This document shows, in pieces, positions 22,244 through 36,499 of a DNA stretch of 64,000 nt. Numbering within the stretch: position 1 is the first letter of the stretch; every line of letters starts with the position of its first letter. The translations under genes and the position numbers were made by a program. The notes below the pieces were generated by a model. It was not told the origin of the DNA and searched no databases. It worked only from the letters and a program-made list of their open reading frames with translations. The stretch is from Luzula sylvatica (lineage: Eukaryota; Streptophyta; Magnoliopsida; Poales; Juncaceae). Location: NCBI GenBank assembly GCA_946800325.1, contig OX326959.1:20242862-20306861 (forward strand), written 5' to 3'.

Positions 22244-24668
22244 GGGCCTGTTTGGCAAGTGGAATTAGTAGAGTGGAGTTGGATTATAAGGTGGAGGAAA
22301 ATTTTTGTCTGGAATTTATAATTCCAAAGTTTGTTTGGATGACTAAATAACAAAATGCTGGAAAATATAATTCTTTGTTTGGTTGTTGAATAAAATTAGA
22401 ACTTCCATATAGTAAAAATAAAAAATAGTTAGAAGTAATTATGAATGTTAATTATTATATGTTATGTTGTAGTTAAAATAAAAAAAAACATATTGTTATG
22501 TATGATTAATATGTTATGTTGAATTAGTTATATGCAATTATACATTATTTATATTCTACAAAACATGTCTGTAACAAATTTAGTTTAGAACAAACAAACA
22601 AAATGTAACATACTAGAAATACAAACAAAATATAATAAACATTTCAAATGTCATACATTAAGATACAAAATATTATATTAAAAAGAAATAAAACACTCAA
22701 ATTCTTGAAAGATCTTCTAACCCACGCGATTTACCCACATATCTCTCATGATTCGCTCTCTAATTTGTACCCACTCTCTCGCATCGTCTCTTCTCGCTCC
22801 TCTTGTCCTATATGTTCGGGAACTAATCATATTAACATCCTCTTCCGTCGGCACAAATTCATCGGGTTCGGAAGCAATAATATAATTGTGAAGTATACAA
22901 CACGCAATCACAATATCAACTTGTGTAGATCTAGGAAAGAAAGGTTTACTCGTAAGAATTTTAAAGCGATTTTTTAGTGCTCCAAAAGCTCGCTCAATCG
23001 TCGTGCGCAATGACGAGTGTCTGAGATTAAATAGTTCTTTGTCGGTTGTTGGGGGGTTATTGGAAAATTCTTTTAAATGATACCGAACGCCACGAAAGGG
23101 AGAGATAAATCCTGGTTGTGTAGAATACCCGGCATCCACCAAATAATATTTTCCCTCTGGAATAGTAATGTTATCGTCCCTCTCAATAGCATTATTAAGA
23201 ACCAAAGCATCATGTGCGGTACCTTCCCAACCGGCAAGCACATACGTGAATTGAAGATTGAAATCAACTGCGGCAAGAACATTTTGAGTAGTGATATGCT
23301 TACGCCCGCGATAGCGTGATGCATCTGTATTGGCAACATTAACGGGGACATGAGTCCCATCAAGAGCACCTATACAGTTCGCAAAGAATGGGTTAAACCT
23401 AGGATTCGAGGTGATCGTGTCAGATGGCTCGGTACTGGCGGGTTTCATATACTCATCTCGCAACTCACCGATTGCATATAAGACATTTTTGAAACGCCGA
23501 CTAACAGTTTCAATCGAACGGAGAAAATTTACACCAATAACCCTACTCCGCACGCTATGGCCCACTATATGCAAAAACATGGCTACTTGTTCTTCCACGG
23601 TCACATAATTAGAATCTTCCAAAAGATTTCTGTCTCTAAATTTTTGGCATAAATTGAAGAACAATTCCCTTTTCATCCGAAGCATGTCTACACATGCAAT
23701 ATCGGATTCATAAATAATCCTTTGTAAATATCGGTCTCGCTCGGAAATCCTTTTCGGCGACAAAGCTCTCGTAATTCTTTTTTCTCGTTGACGAATAATC
23801 CAACACACCAGAGTTATGATGACCGCAACACATTCATCTTGAGTGTGATTCATTTAATGGCGATCTACAAATATGCAAACAATTTAATACAAATTAATAC
23901 ATAATTATAGACAGTAATTACAACATAATTTTCAAATATATATCATAATTATGCAAATTCAGAAAGTACCAGAGGACAATTTGCATTATTGGACAAATTT
24001 GGACTGAAATTAAACAAATTCACACTGTACCACAATATCACAGTATTATTTGGGACAAACTATTTGCAATATATGACCTTGCAATTGCACAAATTACGAC
24101 CTTGCAGTTGTTCTAATTCTCATGAACTAAATCGACAAAGTATAATTGCCAAATCAAACCTAGGATTCTCATGTACAAATTGCAAAGTATAATTGGCCAT
24201 TTGACCATTTGACTAAAATCAGACCTTGCAATTGGACATTTGACCAAAATCGACAAGAGAGAGAGACAGCAAATTAAGATCTTGCCAAATGTACCAATTC
24301 GGAGAGAGAGAGCAAAAATTAGGTAACAAATTTCTTGAAATGGAGGGAGAATATGACAGCGAGAGAACACGAGATAAATTAACTTACTTGAAATTGGCAA
24401 ACTGGTAGCTAATCCGAGGTGAAATTGAATCTTTTTCCTTGGCGAGAGAAATGAGAGCAAGAGAGCTGAGAGAAAGAGAGAGGCATTAACTTTTCCAGAG
24501 TTTTGGCGTTCTATCTTTTTGGCGAGTTCTAATTTGCGGTATCACAAGGAAAAATAATAGTCTGGCAAAATATAAACCTAGTTTCTCAAGCGCACCAAAC
24601 AAGGAAAAAACTTTTGCTGGATTTCAAAATACTAATTCCACTGAAAACCCACCTCTCCAAACAGGCCC
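22244..24668 (-). mobile_element. PIF/Harbinger DNA transposon, complete (unit 2)
   Basis: Second copy of 1700-4124 with the same 12-bp inverted ends and TAA duplications. It arose by the segmental duplication rather than by transposition, because the flanks are duplicated too. Confidence 0.95.
22717..23853 (-). CDS. PIF/Harbinger transposase, apparently intact (unit 2)
   Basis: The 378-residue protein is identical in sequence to the unit 1 copy, with the same putative D165/D240/E287 triad. Two intact, identical reading frames mean there has been too little time or too much selection for decay since the duplication. Given the near-identity of the whole unit, recency is the simpler explanation. 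Both copies would have to be told apart from flanking sequence only. Confidence 0.93.
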   Translation of the reverse strand: MNHTQDECVAVIITLVCWIIRQREKRITRALSPKRISERDRYLQRIIYESDIACVDMLRMKRELFFNLCQKFRDRNLLEDSNYVTVEEQVAMFLHIVGHSVRSRVIGVNFLRSIETVSRRFKNVLYAIGELRDEYMKPASTEPSDTITSNPRFNPFFANCIGALDGTHVPVNVANTDASRYRGRKHITTQNVLAAVDFNLQFTYVLAGWEGTAHDALVLNNAIERDDNITIPEGKYYLVDAGYSTQPGFISPFRGVRYHLKEFSNNPPTTDKELFNLRHSSLRTTIERAFGALKNRFKILTSKPFFPRSTQVDIVIACCILHNYIIASEPDEFVPTEEDVNMISSRTYRTRGARRDDAREWVQIRERIMRDMWVNRVG

Positions 24669-27243
24669 TAATATAAAGTTAAATATAAAATAATTTCTCA
24701 TTATTTTAAAATCGTTTCTTCAATAATGCGGGGAGACGTGTTGGCATATATAAGAAAGTTCAATATAAATCATCTTCCTTTATTTTTCTCAATTTGACTT
24801 GTATACATTAGCATTTCCCAATTTTTCAATGTGACCTTGATATGTTTCGAAATTCAAAAAACAATCCTTTCAATATTCCAAAACTAATCTCCCGAAAACT
24901 AACTTAAACTATGCTTTAAAATGTCATTAGTTTTACAATAATCCTGAATACTTCATTTAATAAAACGAATTTAAAGATTAACATACATGTTTAATTCATA
25001 ATTAATTAAAATAACAATTTTTCTCTATATTTAAATTTAATTTCCTTTCTCAGTTAACTAACTATTTAGTCAGTGCTTAATTAATTAATTAATTAAAATA
25101 AATAAATTTGCCGTTTGATTAAATTTAAGAAAAAGTTTTTTTACTATTTAATTCATAATAATTATTTGAAATAAATAAATTTTTAAGTGATTTATAAACT
25201 ATGTATATTCAATTATGTAGGTTAATTAACTTAATTTGTTAAACTATGTCTTCAAATCACGTTGATCATCTTTAAATGATTGTCTGGATTAATTTTGGAA
25301 TATTTATCTTGAAAAGGTTAATTTTTAAATATTTGTCTTGAGAGAATATTTGTTATTGATTTTGAAAAATATCAAGGTTACATTGGAAAATACACGTATA
25401 AAATTTTCCTTACCTATGCCAAAATGCATTTCAATATTTTTGGTAGCCATGTTTACCTCATTAGAAGGATCGATTGATGTCATTAGCATTCCAATTAATT
25501 TAGAATTTTTACTTGTAAAGTTAAATTTGGTAGTTAATCTGTGGACTTGTTCGGCAATACAAGAATAGAAAATAAAAAGAATACATAATAGTCTTTATTC
25601 AACTATATTTCAATAGAGTTCGGTGATATTAATGGAATAAGATTATTGATGTAAAAAATATAAATAATAACTAATGACGAAATTATCCTTATTCATAATT
25701 TAACAAATTAATAAGCATAAAACAAATACCATAATAATTAAAATGGAAATTGAGTTATTTTAATTAAATAAAACAAGTACCATGATAATAATAATAATAA
25801 TAAAAGTTTCAAATAACTATCCAATTTCTAGCCTTCATGTTCTTTTGAACTCCTCATTACTTAGGATATTTTTGTAAACATTTTTACGATTTTGTCAGGA
25901 GATTAATTCCTTGACCTCTGCAGGTTGAGGAATGTATTAACATTTTCATGTTTGTTGTTTTTTGGATTCATTCCTGGAAAAGAAAAGCAAAAACAAAATG
26001 AGAAATAGGAAAAGATATGATATAATAAATATGTATTAGTGCCACATAAGCAAACAAATGAATTATCAAGGGTAATATTTTCAACAAAAATTGATTAATG
26101 GAATAGCCTAATTTTATATTTTATTTGGAAGAAACTAATTCCAGTAATCTATATATTTGTTCCTGTTTTTTTTTTTTTTTTTTTTTCCGGCAAAAATATG
26201 AAGGATTAAACTATTTATTTTTCTATTGCTTGTTATTCCATGATTGTCGAACATCATTTATTTTTCTGTTAATTCAATATTAATTATTTCAACAAACTAT
26301 TTCAGTGATACAAGCATGACTACATCAAGAATGTTTGGAGACACCATATCAAATCTCTTTTTATAATACCAATTTGTTATATAATACTCTGGTGGTGGGA
26401 TGAACGACCTCTTTCCAATTAATCAATTCTCACGATTCCCTGTCATGCATGTATACTTTTATTCCTCGATCTGGTCCATCTCCTCCATGCCTTCACCATT
26501 GTCAATGGATATTACCTCCATTCTGCATATGCAACAACCATCAAAGGATTGAGTTCTCCAATGATGCATTTTCGTCGACGAGTCCGTTCCTTCCGAATTG
26601 TTAATACTTCTCTAGCTACGACGATTTAGTAGGTTGAATATATATCGACGACAGGAGAATAGCTATCTGTGTTTGGAAGAACTTTCTATGGCATCTTCTC
26701 GAGTTTCATGTCAGTGGTTCTAACGAGAAAGTTGATCGGTAGTGCGAGTTTACGATGTGTATTGAGTTATTAGCCTCGCAGCGAACATGGTTACCGAAGA
26801 ATTCTTTTGCACCCGTGTTACTCGGAAGCCAACTTAGAATCGAGCATCTCCGCATATGTGCAGAGTTGGAACTGTATGGTATGATCGAGTATCCCTTGCA
26901 CGAGCCGTTAACATTATTGCATGTTTCACGGTCGATACAAATGGTAATCATGAAATATATTTTTTTTACCTTTGGATTTAAGTACCCCGGTCCGTACCGT
27001 CGAGCAGAACATCGTATAGTAAAAATTTGTGTTTGATAGGATAGTGGTTAATAATAGAATGGATATGCCAAATTTTTTGTTAGGGTTTGTGAAGTTCCTT
27101 AGTGGTTCGGGTCCCTCTCCATTTTGGGCTTTATTGGGCCCATTCATTTAGGAGCGCCGGAGATAGAATTGATACGTCACTTCCAATTCCTCATCTCTCC
27201 ATCTCGTTTCTCCCTTGATTGTCTAACCAAAATTCTACCTCAA

Positions 27244-27498
27244 ATGGGAGACGATTTGAAAAGCAGGTTAAATGGAGAACCTGGACGTTATAAATCGGTT
27301 TCCGGTGATTTTGGCAATGGAGACAAAGCGACCCTTCCAATTCGAAGTTTAGGCGGCGATGTTACCGAGGATAAGAAGGAAATTCTACATGGACGTTGTA
27401 CGAGCTATGCGGCTATGCCCAAGGAATATGCGGCTATGCCCAAGGAACAAGATAATACTCAAGATCCATATTTCCGTTACGGGACTCCAAGTCCATAA
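27244..27498 (+). pseudogene. MGDD small ORF, truncated copy (unit 2, right arm)
   Basis: Same frame as 6700-6954, with the conserved MGDD start, one LHG-type motif and the break at about 27453 where the foreign block begins. Its promoter-like TGGGCT/TGGGCC pair lies at 27125-27140. Confidence 0.5.
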
Positions 27499-29073
27499 CA
27501 CTCAAGATCCATATTTCCGTTCCTCCCACAAGTGACTTTAGCTTATCGGGTGGGATCCCGTTATTTAGGTAGGATTATATCCAATCGCATCCAATGCGAC
27601 TCTTGAACCTTTATAGGATTTCGGTGATGGATCGTATCCAATACAATTCAAGTTCCGTGTGTGCATCCTATCTATGCCCCGAACTCCAATCTGATTGGCC
27701 TGGACGGTTAAGTCACAACCATCTCCAACGTATCGTTCAAATAACCTACTAGTGAGTCGACTTTAGCCTGTGCCTCACAAGTCCCGATTTAACGCTTGCC
27801 ACCCTTTCGATAATTACAATATCACGTGCCCGACTTTAGCCTGAACACACGTGAAACATAACACCAAACTCGGTGGTTGTGGATATGGAAGGCATTTCCA
27901 CGACTTAAATATTATGATGGATCATGACATTCATGTTTAATAATTCGTGACATAATCATATTATATCACTATCACAAGATTTTCTAAATGCATATGATTT
28001 AATTAGGTAAATTAATTATTCTAAATAATTATTTGTCCTATATGCTAGTATGTTTGATGCCGATCAAATCGATATAAAGAACTCAAAATTCCGAGCTTCG
28101 TAGCCAAAGTTATCGCGAAAACAAAAACAACATCCAGAGAAGGGTCCGTTATAACGGACTGCCCCATCCGTTGTAACGCAAGGGCCGTGGGGCGCGAGAA
28201 AACCTCGTCCGGGACGCGTCCGGGGCGCCAAAAACTGCCCCCGGGGCGGCAGAAAAACTGTTTTTCTGCACCCTTTCGTTATTTCATTAGAACGACACTA
28301 ATACTTCGCTCAAATGAAATATATTACAACATGAAAGTTCTAGATAATCTCATTATCTAACTAACCCAATTTGAACCATTCAAATCGGAATTTTCTACTG
28401 AAAGTTATACCAGTTTTAGTAAAATACGAACAAACGAAAAGGTAAGTTTATCCAATAGACACCTTTTCAACCAGAAAACTACACACATTTTCAGTATTCT
28501 GTTGAAACAAAAATATTAAATTATTCCAACCGACTTTGAACGTGAACGAAAGTTCTAGATAATCTTATTATCTAACTAACCCAATTGGATTGGACTCAAT
28601 TGGGGTTTCGATGCGACATATACGGACGTTTAAGTCTCTGTATGTCAAACAGTCGCACCCTTTCAGTATTCCATAAAAACGACACTGATAATTCGTTCAA
28701 ATAAAAAAACGTTCTGTATCAAAGTCATAGATAATCTCATTATCTATCTACGTCAATTTGATCCAATCAATTTTGAGTTTTCCACTGAAAATTATCTTAG
28801 TTTTACTCACTGTTTCGTATTCTAATTTTCTGCAGATTTTGCCGTTTCGTCCGTTTTCGCTCGTTTCCAAAACGATAAATCATGAAACTTTTTCACGATT
28901 ATTCCTAGATACTCTCAATCAACTTTTGATCGATCTCTAGCGAATTCCACTTGTGATTTTAACGGAATTTGACTTTCTCTATATGTAACATCATGCAAAC
29001 GGGTACGAACTTTGATAACCCGTGCGTATATCTAATATACGACTATGATTCGACCCTCGAATCGATGGCGATC
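27453..29073. other. Foreign block, unit 2 copy: no gene supported
   Basis: Copy of 6909-8529, with the substitutions noticed at 27745, 27847 and 28273. It contains the first repeat modules and the leader-like region next to the PBS. Confidence 0.4.
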
Positions 29074-30244
29074 GCTCTGATACCACTGTTGGGAATTCAC
29101 CCGACCCCGGGCCCGCGCAGCGGATATGAAGGCCCGGTCCGGTTCCTTAAATCCCGAGATCACGCCATGACTTCGAGGGTACGATGCAAATAGAATGATA
29201 GATCTATACCAGTGCCAAATTGATAGCACACGAAGGGTTGATCGCCGCCTTCTATTCCTCCTGTCACGTTGGTGACAATCCGCGCGTCCCATACCACGCG
29301 TCCTTCACCACTCGTTAACTACGCCGGTTCACTCGACTTCGTCTTCGTGCGTCCAAGCGTTTTCACCGTCTTTCTCACTCGAGTCGATCACAATCAAAGA
29401 ACCACAAACGTCGTTCCTCTACTTGTATCCACGTTGATTCGTAAGACGTCGGTCACGGATGCACCTGCCTAGACGATGCACCGGCGAACTTGCTCGATCT
29501 AATCGATTCTCTATTTCTCTCTCTTCGCACCTTTTCACTCACGAAAGATCAAATCTGAATTTGCTCTTTTTCTTGTGTATTGGGCAGAATGATAATCTCA
29601 ATAGTCTGATTAGAATTGCATTCAGTTGCTTAGTGAGGAGAGAGAAAGTATCCTATTTATATCTAATAGGATCAGGATTAGCCAAGAGGCATGTATATCC
29701 AATATACACCCTTTCACACAGAAAAGTGCATGAACCTGTTAAGTATTCTGTCCAGACGAAATTGATAAATTTCTCTGACAGAAAATCACCCAACATGAAA
29801 GTTGTAGATAATCTCATTATCTACACAACCCAATTTGTCCCAGCCCAATTGGAGTTCGTATGCAAAAGTTATTACTGTTTTACTAACTGTATGTCATACT
29901 ATTGCACCCTTTCGGTATTTCACATAAACGACACTGATACTTCTTTCATATGAAATATATTTCTACATGAAGGTTATAGATAATCTAATTATCTATCTAA
30001 CCCAATTTGAACCATTCAAATCGGATTTTCCCACTGACAGTTATGGCCACAAATGTACGACTACATTCGTTTATCCTTGTGTACACTTTTACGGTTGATC
30101 CTGAAACTGTATTTCCTTCAAACTCATATTATAACATATGATTTTTCGTATTTCACGATTAACCAATTGAGTTATGAGTCTCATTGGCAAGAATTAGGAA
30201 GTCGATAAACCATGTTAAGGAACTGTTTTCCTTTGTAATATTTG
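29074..30244 (-). mobile_element. LTR retrotransposon fragment, PBS plus LTR (unit 2)
   Basis: Copy of 8530-9700: minus-strand TGGTATCAGAGC at 29074-29085, the LTR end from 29087 and the minus-strand TATA-like box near 29,660. Confidence 0.55.
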
Positions 30245-30273
30245 TACATATGTAAAACTTGACGGTCTTTAAG

Positions 30274-30564
30274 CACTACTAGAAATCTTGTTTTCAGTGA
30301 CGGTGTAAATCAGTCACAAAAAGCTGAAAAACCGTCGCTGAAGTGTCGTCACTAGTATCTCCGAAGCTAAAAGGTATCCTTCTGTGTCAGTCCCATCACG
30401 GAAAAGTTTCAGAGACGATGCACACAGTTTTTAGTGACAGTATGTTCGGACCCTCACTAAAATGCTTTCAGTGACTATGTTTTTCACCGTCAGAAAAAAG
30501 TTTCAGCAACCGTATTTTTAAATGTCTTTAGTGACGGTTACGGTCACTAAAAGTCAAAATTACA
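30274..30564. mobile_element. CACTA-type terminus (unit 2)
   Basis: Copy of 9730-10020, starting CACTACTAGAAATC, with no partner end. Confidence 0.6.
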
Positions 30565-31284
30565 AATAAAAAAAAAATACAATTGAAATAAAACACTAGC
30601 ATATACAAAATCACAAATTAATCACATGATTCCAATTTAATTAACAAATTCATATTTCAAGTTGAGCAACAAATCTTGATAGAACTAGCATACTTGTTGC
30701 TCCCCAATATAATTTGTGCACAACCCGACTAGAATAATTTCGTATAAAAAGAGTAGTTTTGTATACGAGACCGCACTTGTCTCATGAATGTGGTCATTGC
30801 TTCTAGTAGACTTATTTGGCTCGCGACTATCCATTGTGCATATTCATTCTGTCTGCCACAAAAAAATCCAAAATTATTAAATTTCATGACATTTTGATAC
30901 CTAGTAGGTGTATATATATGCAATTATCCAAACCTTTAAAACAAGACAAAGACATATGTTAAATTGAAATATTTTATGTTAAATAGGATCGTATCCTATT
31001 TCCCTATAAAAAAACAAAAAACAAAAAACAAAAACAAAGATATATGTTAAAATTAAAATATTTTATGTATTAAATCGGATCTATTTATTTAGTTATTATA
31101 TATACTTGACACGTGACCATTTAATACATAATCATATTCTAAAGTCAGATTCATTTATTTATTTACCATGTATTCGTTTAGTATCACATTTTACGCTAAA
31201 TGACACATCGTCAATATATTGGGGGTATTTTAAGGGGATTTCATAACATATACAAAATAGTGTTGAATTGTTGTGGGACCTTGA

Positions 31285-34200
31285 TAGAGCTGGCAAAAAA
31301 TGACCCGACCCGTCCGAACCCGAACCCGACCCGACCCGAAAATGTTGAATAGTCAACGACCCGAACCCGAAACCGAACCGAACCCGAATGACCCGTACCC
31401 GAAATCGACCCGAAACCGAATGACCCGAACCCGAAATCGATCCGAACCCGAAATCGACCCGAACCCGAATGACCCGAACCCGAAATCGATCCGAACCCGA
31501 ATGACCCGAACCCGAAATCGACCCGAACCCGAATGACCCGAAACTTAAATGATCTGGAATTCGAGATACTTGCAAATGCTTTGCATGAAATTTTTGTTTT
31601 TCTATATAATTTTCTTGTAATAATTGATATTAAATGAAGTATTGAAAAAATAATATATCACATACTTTTTAATCTTGTGCATTTGTCTGTATATTGAATA
31701 TTTGTTTGAGATGCCAAAAAATTGAACATCCAACAGACATGCATGACAAGTATAAAAATTTAACATCAAATTATAAATACAATAAATAGACGATGACGTA
31801 AATATTACTTAAGTTTATACCAACATATAGATTCGAAGAACAAGTGGCTCAACAATCATTCAAAAACTAATTGAACATTACAAGCCAAAAGTTAATAATT
31901 ATCCAAATAAAATTTGGTATAACAAAATTATAATCATATTTGCAAAATCCATCCATCTTTGAAGTTTTAAATATCTGAAAACAAAAATTAAAAATCATAA
32001 TGTTAGGAAGAAAATATTGACAAACAATTAATAATTAAAATTACCTTATCAATTAATAGATAATTTGGATAACTCGATGTTTATGTCTTCTCCAACAATT
32101 TCCTCCACCACGGTAGAACTATCTATTATACAAAAAAACATATTACCATATATTTCCATTATAACTTAATAATAAATAGAATTTTTTTAATTTAGTACAA
32201 TTTTCAATTTCAAATATATTTTGTTCATATCTTATTGATATATTAATAACTGTATTATCAATATATGTTGGTATAAACTTATTGATATTCCAACTATCTT
32301 ATTGATATTCCAACTATTTGTATTATCAATATATTAATAACACATTTTTATAATATAGCATCGTATTATATTATTATATTATATATCATATCATATAATA
32401 ATTGTATTGTATTGTATTATGTATTATATTATACCATATTTTATTATACCACACTATACTCATTTTTTTACGAAATAAGATAATTGATATTTTATTTTGA
32501 AGTATATTTATTTATACATTGGAATTATAATCGTACATATCCATTTCTGAGGTCGATAGAAGCACACAATTTTGCAACAGCCCGTGCAGTATTAAATATT
32601 TACTCTCCCTCCCCTTCACTATTATGATTTGCGGAAAAAAAAACCCAGCTTTCAAACACTTAACCCTACCGTTTGGTCACTCTCGATTACAAATAGCTCT
32701 AGCATTGTAATGCAAATTGCAAACCAGTTTGAGTATCAACGATTAGTTTACAAACTCAACCACGATATTGAACATCTTGCATACAAGCCCCTGTGTTTTT
32801 ATAATTTTGCAGACCAACACGTCCAGTCTAACAATAAACACTATTTTCCTGTCAATAACAAACATCACAGGATAGTTACAAAATAGTCCATATTTTATTG
32901 AAAATTTCCATATGAACACCTTAGTATGTATGTATATAAAATGACCCCAAAGGTATGGTACATAATGATAATTAGGTTGCAGGATTTGAAACAATACTAA
33001 ATTTTACTTCATACCAGTATCGACTAGCTTAGGCTTCTGAGCAATATCTATAGATAAGATAAGCAAAACATCATATATGTACAAAACTGAAGAATTGTCA
33101 GTACCAGAATTGGGGATAATGGTCCATACTGGCACCAGAATAAATGGATGCTTCATTTTCCGCACTACCCACAAGAGCAAAATTAAACAACAAATTAATC
33201 CATTCCCATATAATGTCCAAGTATAATAGGAAAAAAAGATAAAACTTTCATACCAATTAATAAAGTATATAATAAATTAATTACCTACATGAATTTATCA
33301 TTTTCGTGTCTCCATCCATTTACAGAAATCGAGGAAACTCGATTCAAAAACACTTCTATTCTCGATAACGGCCTCTCAAGCATCTCCTTCTTCTCCCTAC
33401 ATTACGAAAAAGTTGAATGTTCTTTCGCAAAATATTATAAAATTATAAATGTGAAATTATAAAAAAATGTACCTTGAGTTCGGAACAGCTTCATGGGTTC
33501 TTCTCACTTGTCCCTAATCGTAATAATGAGAAATAAACCAATAATTGGGAAAATTAACAATCATCTTAGTTTCGCAACCAACAGAGATAACTTGAAGCTC
33601 TTTTTCTTGTGTCTGGCCCTAAATAACCAGTCAGAACTCGAAATTAAACATCCAAAAATGCAATTAACAACACAAATCAAAACTGACTAGAACAAAAAAC
33701 CAAATTAACATTAAAATACGAAATGAGTGTTTGGTATAGAGAAAGTATTTGCTAAATAGAAAGTGCCGATGATAGGGGAATAGGGGAGTTTACCTTCTCG
33801 TCGCTGGCGATTTGTGGCCGCTTTCCGAGTTGCGAGAAGAGATGAGTGGCTGGCAGAGAAAGTGGCGAGGAGAAGGGAGTTTGCCTTCCAAAGAAAGTGG
33901 CGCTGATTAGGGTTTCAAAAACTATTTCCATTCTCCTTTCTCCTCTCACCGTTAGAGAAGAGAGTGAATTTTTTTTCCTAATTACGGTGAAAAAAATGAA
34001 AAAGAAGGGGGAATAAACGATAATTTGAGGGAAATAAGAAGAAAGAATGAGAGGGAAATAAGAAAGAAAGAGAGGGCTGTGTATACATGAAAAAAAAATT
34101 TAGAGGGAAAAGTTCCCTCCAATATTTTGCTAATATCTTGTTAACTAAAGCCAAAAATACAATTAGGAGGGAATTTTTTTTTTTCAATACTTTATTAATT

Positions 34201-35761
34201 TTCATTACATATTAGTTCATACGAAGCAACAATTAATAAAATAAAATTTCTGACCATAAAAAATAATATTTGTCAATTTAAACCTTATCTAAATTAATTA
34301 TAATTTTACAAAAATTGTATTAACTTATAAAACATGTAAGGCATTCAACATATTTGCCGATAATCAATAACCAAATTTAGTCCCAATTATATGACACTTT
34401 ATATGTCAATTATTTTGTGACAATTATTTTGTCACAAAATAAACGAACTATCAGACTTAATAGTGTTTTGTGACCAATTCAGTAGCAAAAAAAACAATTA
34501 GTCCCAATAAGAGAATTTTTTTCGGGACAAACATAAATCAGTGGCTAATAATGTCATACAGTGACAAAATTTACTTTGTCGTAAAGATTTTCGTAGCTAA
34601 TAGTACTTTTTGTAGTAGTGTGATTTGGGAACTTGAGAAGTGTTCGAATCATGCAAGTTTTTTAAATATGTATCTCAATTGCATCATTTCTTATATATTT
34701 ATATCTTTATTATATGAAATTATATCATTTTGCAAAGACATCATATAATTTATTATCTTGAAATATATCATATATACCAAAAGAATTGGGTAATTAAAAA
34801 TAATTACAAATTGAAATGATACAAAACACAAAATAAAATCTTTTTTGAATTAGTTCACATATATTAATGATAATTAGTTCACATTATTATGTAATATTAT
34901 TGATAGAAAGAAAAGGTTTAATTAAAAAAGTGAGAAATAATAAGAGAAGGGAAAGTAAGGAAATATTAAAAGTTAAATTAAAAAAATGAGAAATTAAAAG
35001 AGGAGGGAAAGTAACGAAATATTTTGGAGGGAAATAATTTTGGAGTTATTATTTATTTTTTTATGTTAGGTATATTTGATATTTCTATGTACAATCTTAA
35101 TTTTAATATGTTTAATAACTATCATTAATATAATTTTAATATTATATATTCAAAATATTTAATAGATTTATAATATGATATTTCAATGTATTTTGTTTTA
35201 ATGACATTAATTGTCATAAAAAATCTACTATTTATTTTTCTCATAAAAAACTAATTCCAAATATAAATTCAGTTTTTTGAAAAATCCGCTGTTTATTTAT
35301 TGACCCGTAATCCGTACCCGAAAGAACAAAAATTGAAATGACCCAAAATCAATGACCCGAAAATCGAAACGATTCGGAATCGAACGATCCGAAATCGATG
35401 ACCCGAAAATCAAAACAATTCGGAACCGAACGACCCGAAAATCGAAACGATCAGGAATCGAATGACCCGAAACCGAACGACCCGAAAACCGAAACGACCC
35501 GGAACCGAACGACCCGAAAACCGAAACGACCCGGAACCGAACGACCCGAAAACCGAAACGACCCGGAACCGAATGACCCGAAAATTGAAACGACCGGAAC
35601 CGAACGACCCGAAAACCGAAACGACCCGAACCCGAACCCGAACGACCCGAAACCCGAACGACCCGTGACCCGAATGACCCGAATGACCAGCAAACCGAAA
35701 CGACCCGAACCCGAAATGACCCGACCCGAACCCGACCCGACCCGCCCGATTGCCACCTCTA
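31285..35761. mobile_element. hAT-type element with GACCCG-rich ends (unit 2)
   Basis: Copy of 10741-15217 with the same TAGAGCTGGCAA and TTGCCACCTCTA ends and GACCTTGA duplications (31277-31284 and 35762-35769). The nested CACTA end lies at 34620. I noticed only two substitutions relative to unit 1, at 35097 and 35666. Confidence 0.85.
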
Positions 35762-36318
35762 GACCTTGATACATGATAAATATCTATTTGGATGGAATGT
35801 CAGATTGAAATAAAAATATACAAAATGTTGATATTCTCTAATACCTTCTCACAAATTTTTTATGACGTAAATATAATTTAACATCTTATTTTTTAACACA
35901 ATAATTTATGATTTGCCACTTTAATTTTTTGAATGAAATCCGACAAGCGATCGCTTGTTGTTAACGATATCTTATGTTTTTACATGACTTCTTACATTCC
36001 ATTATATATTGTAAATAAAAATAAAATAAAAATAGTACTATCATATCCCGATAATCATTAAATATTGTGCTACCAATGTCTTGACCAGAGTAGGGCCGTT
36101 TTCATTGATTTTGTTGCAATTTGTGACGATGTTTTTGTTTGTCCTCGAAAAATTCGTCCATTTCTTTAATGAAATGTTAAATAATAAATTAACATAATTC
36201 AATCATAAATTAGGGTGCCAAATCATAAATTAAAACACATATATACATCCTACATGGAGACACATTTGCGTGCTTCATGGATGGAATAACTCTTTACAAC
36301 AAATGGAGACGGACAACT

Positions 36319-36499
36319 GGTGTACTCAAAGAATAAAGATGGCGATCGAGGAGAGAACAAGACGGGACGCGCAGTGATGGACGGGGCAATATGCCATGTG
36401 GTTGGCAAGAAACAACGTGATCTTCAGAGACAAGCCTATAAACCAACATGCTTGCATTGAACATGCAACATTTCTGGCTACTAGGTGGCTAAGCATAAA
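36319..36499 (+). pseudogene. LINE relic (unit 2)
   Basis: Copy of 15775-15955 carrying the same MWLARNNVIFRDK motif. Confidence 0.35.

Larger units (their letters stand above)
21994..27453 (+). repeat. Right palindrome arm, unit 2
   Basis: Near-identical copy of 1450-6908, including the PIF/Harbinger insertion. It ends inside the small MGDD ORF, where the foreign block begins. Confidence 0.88.
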
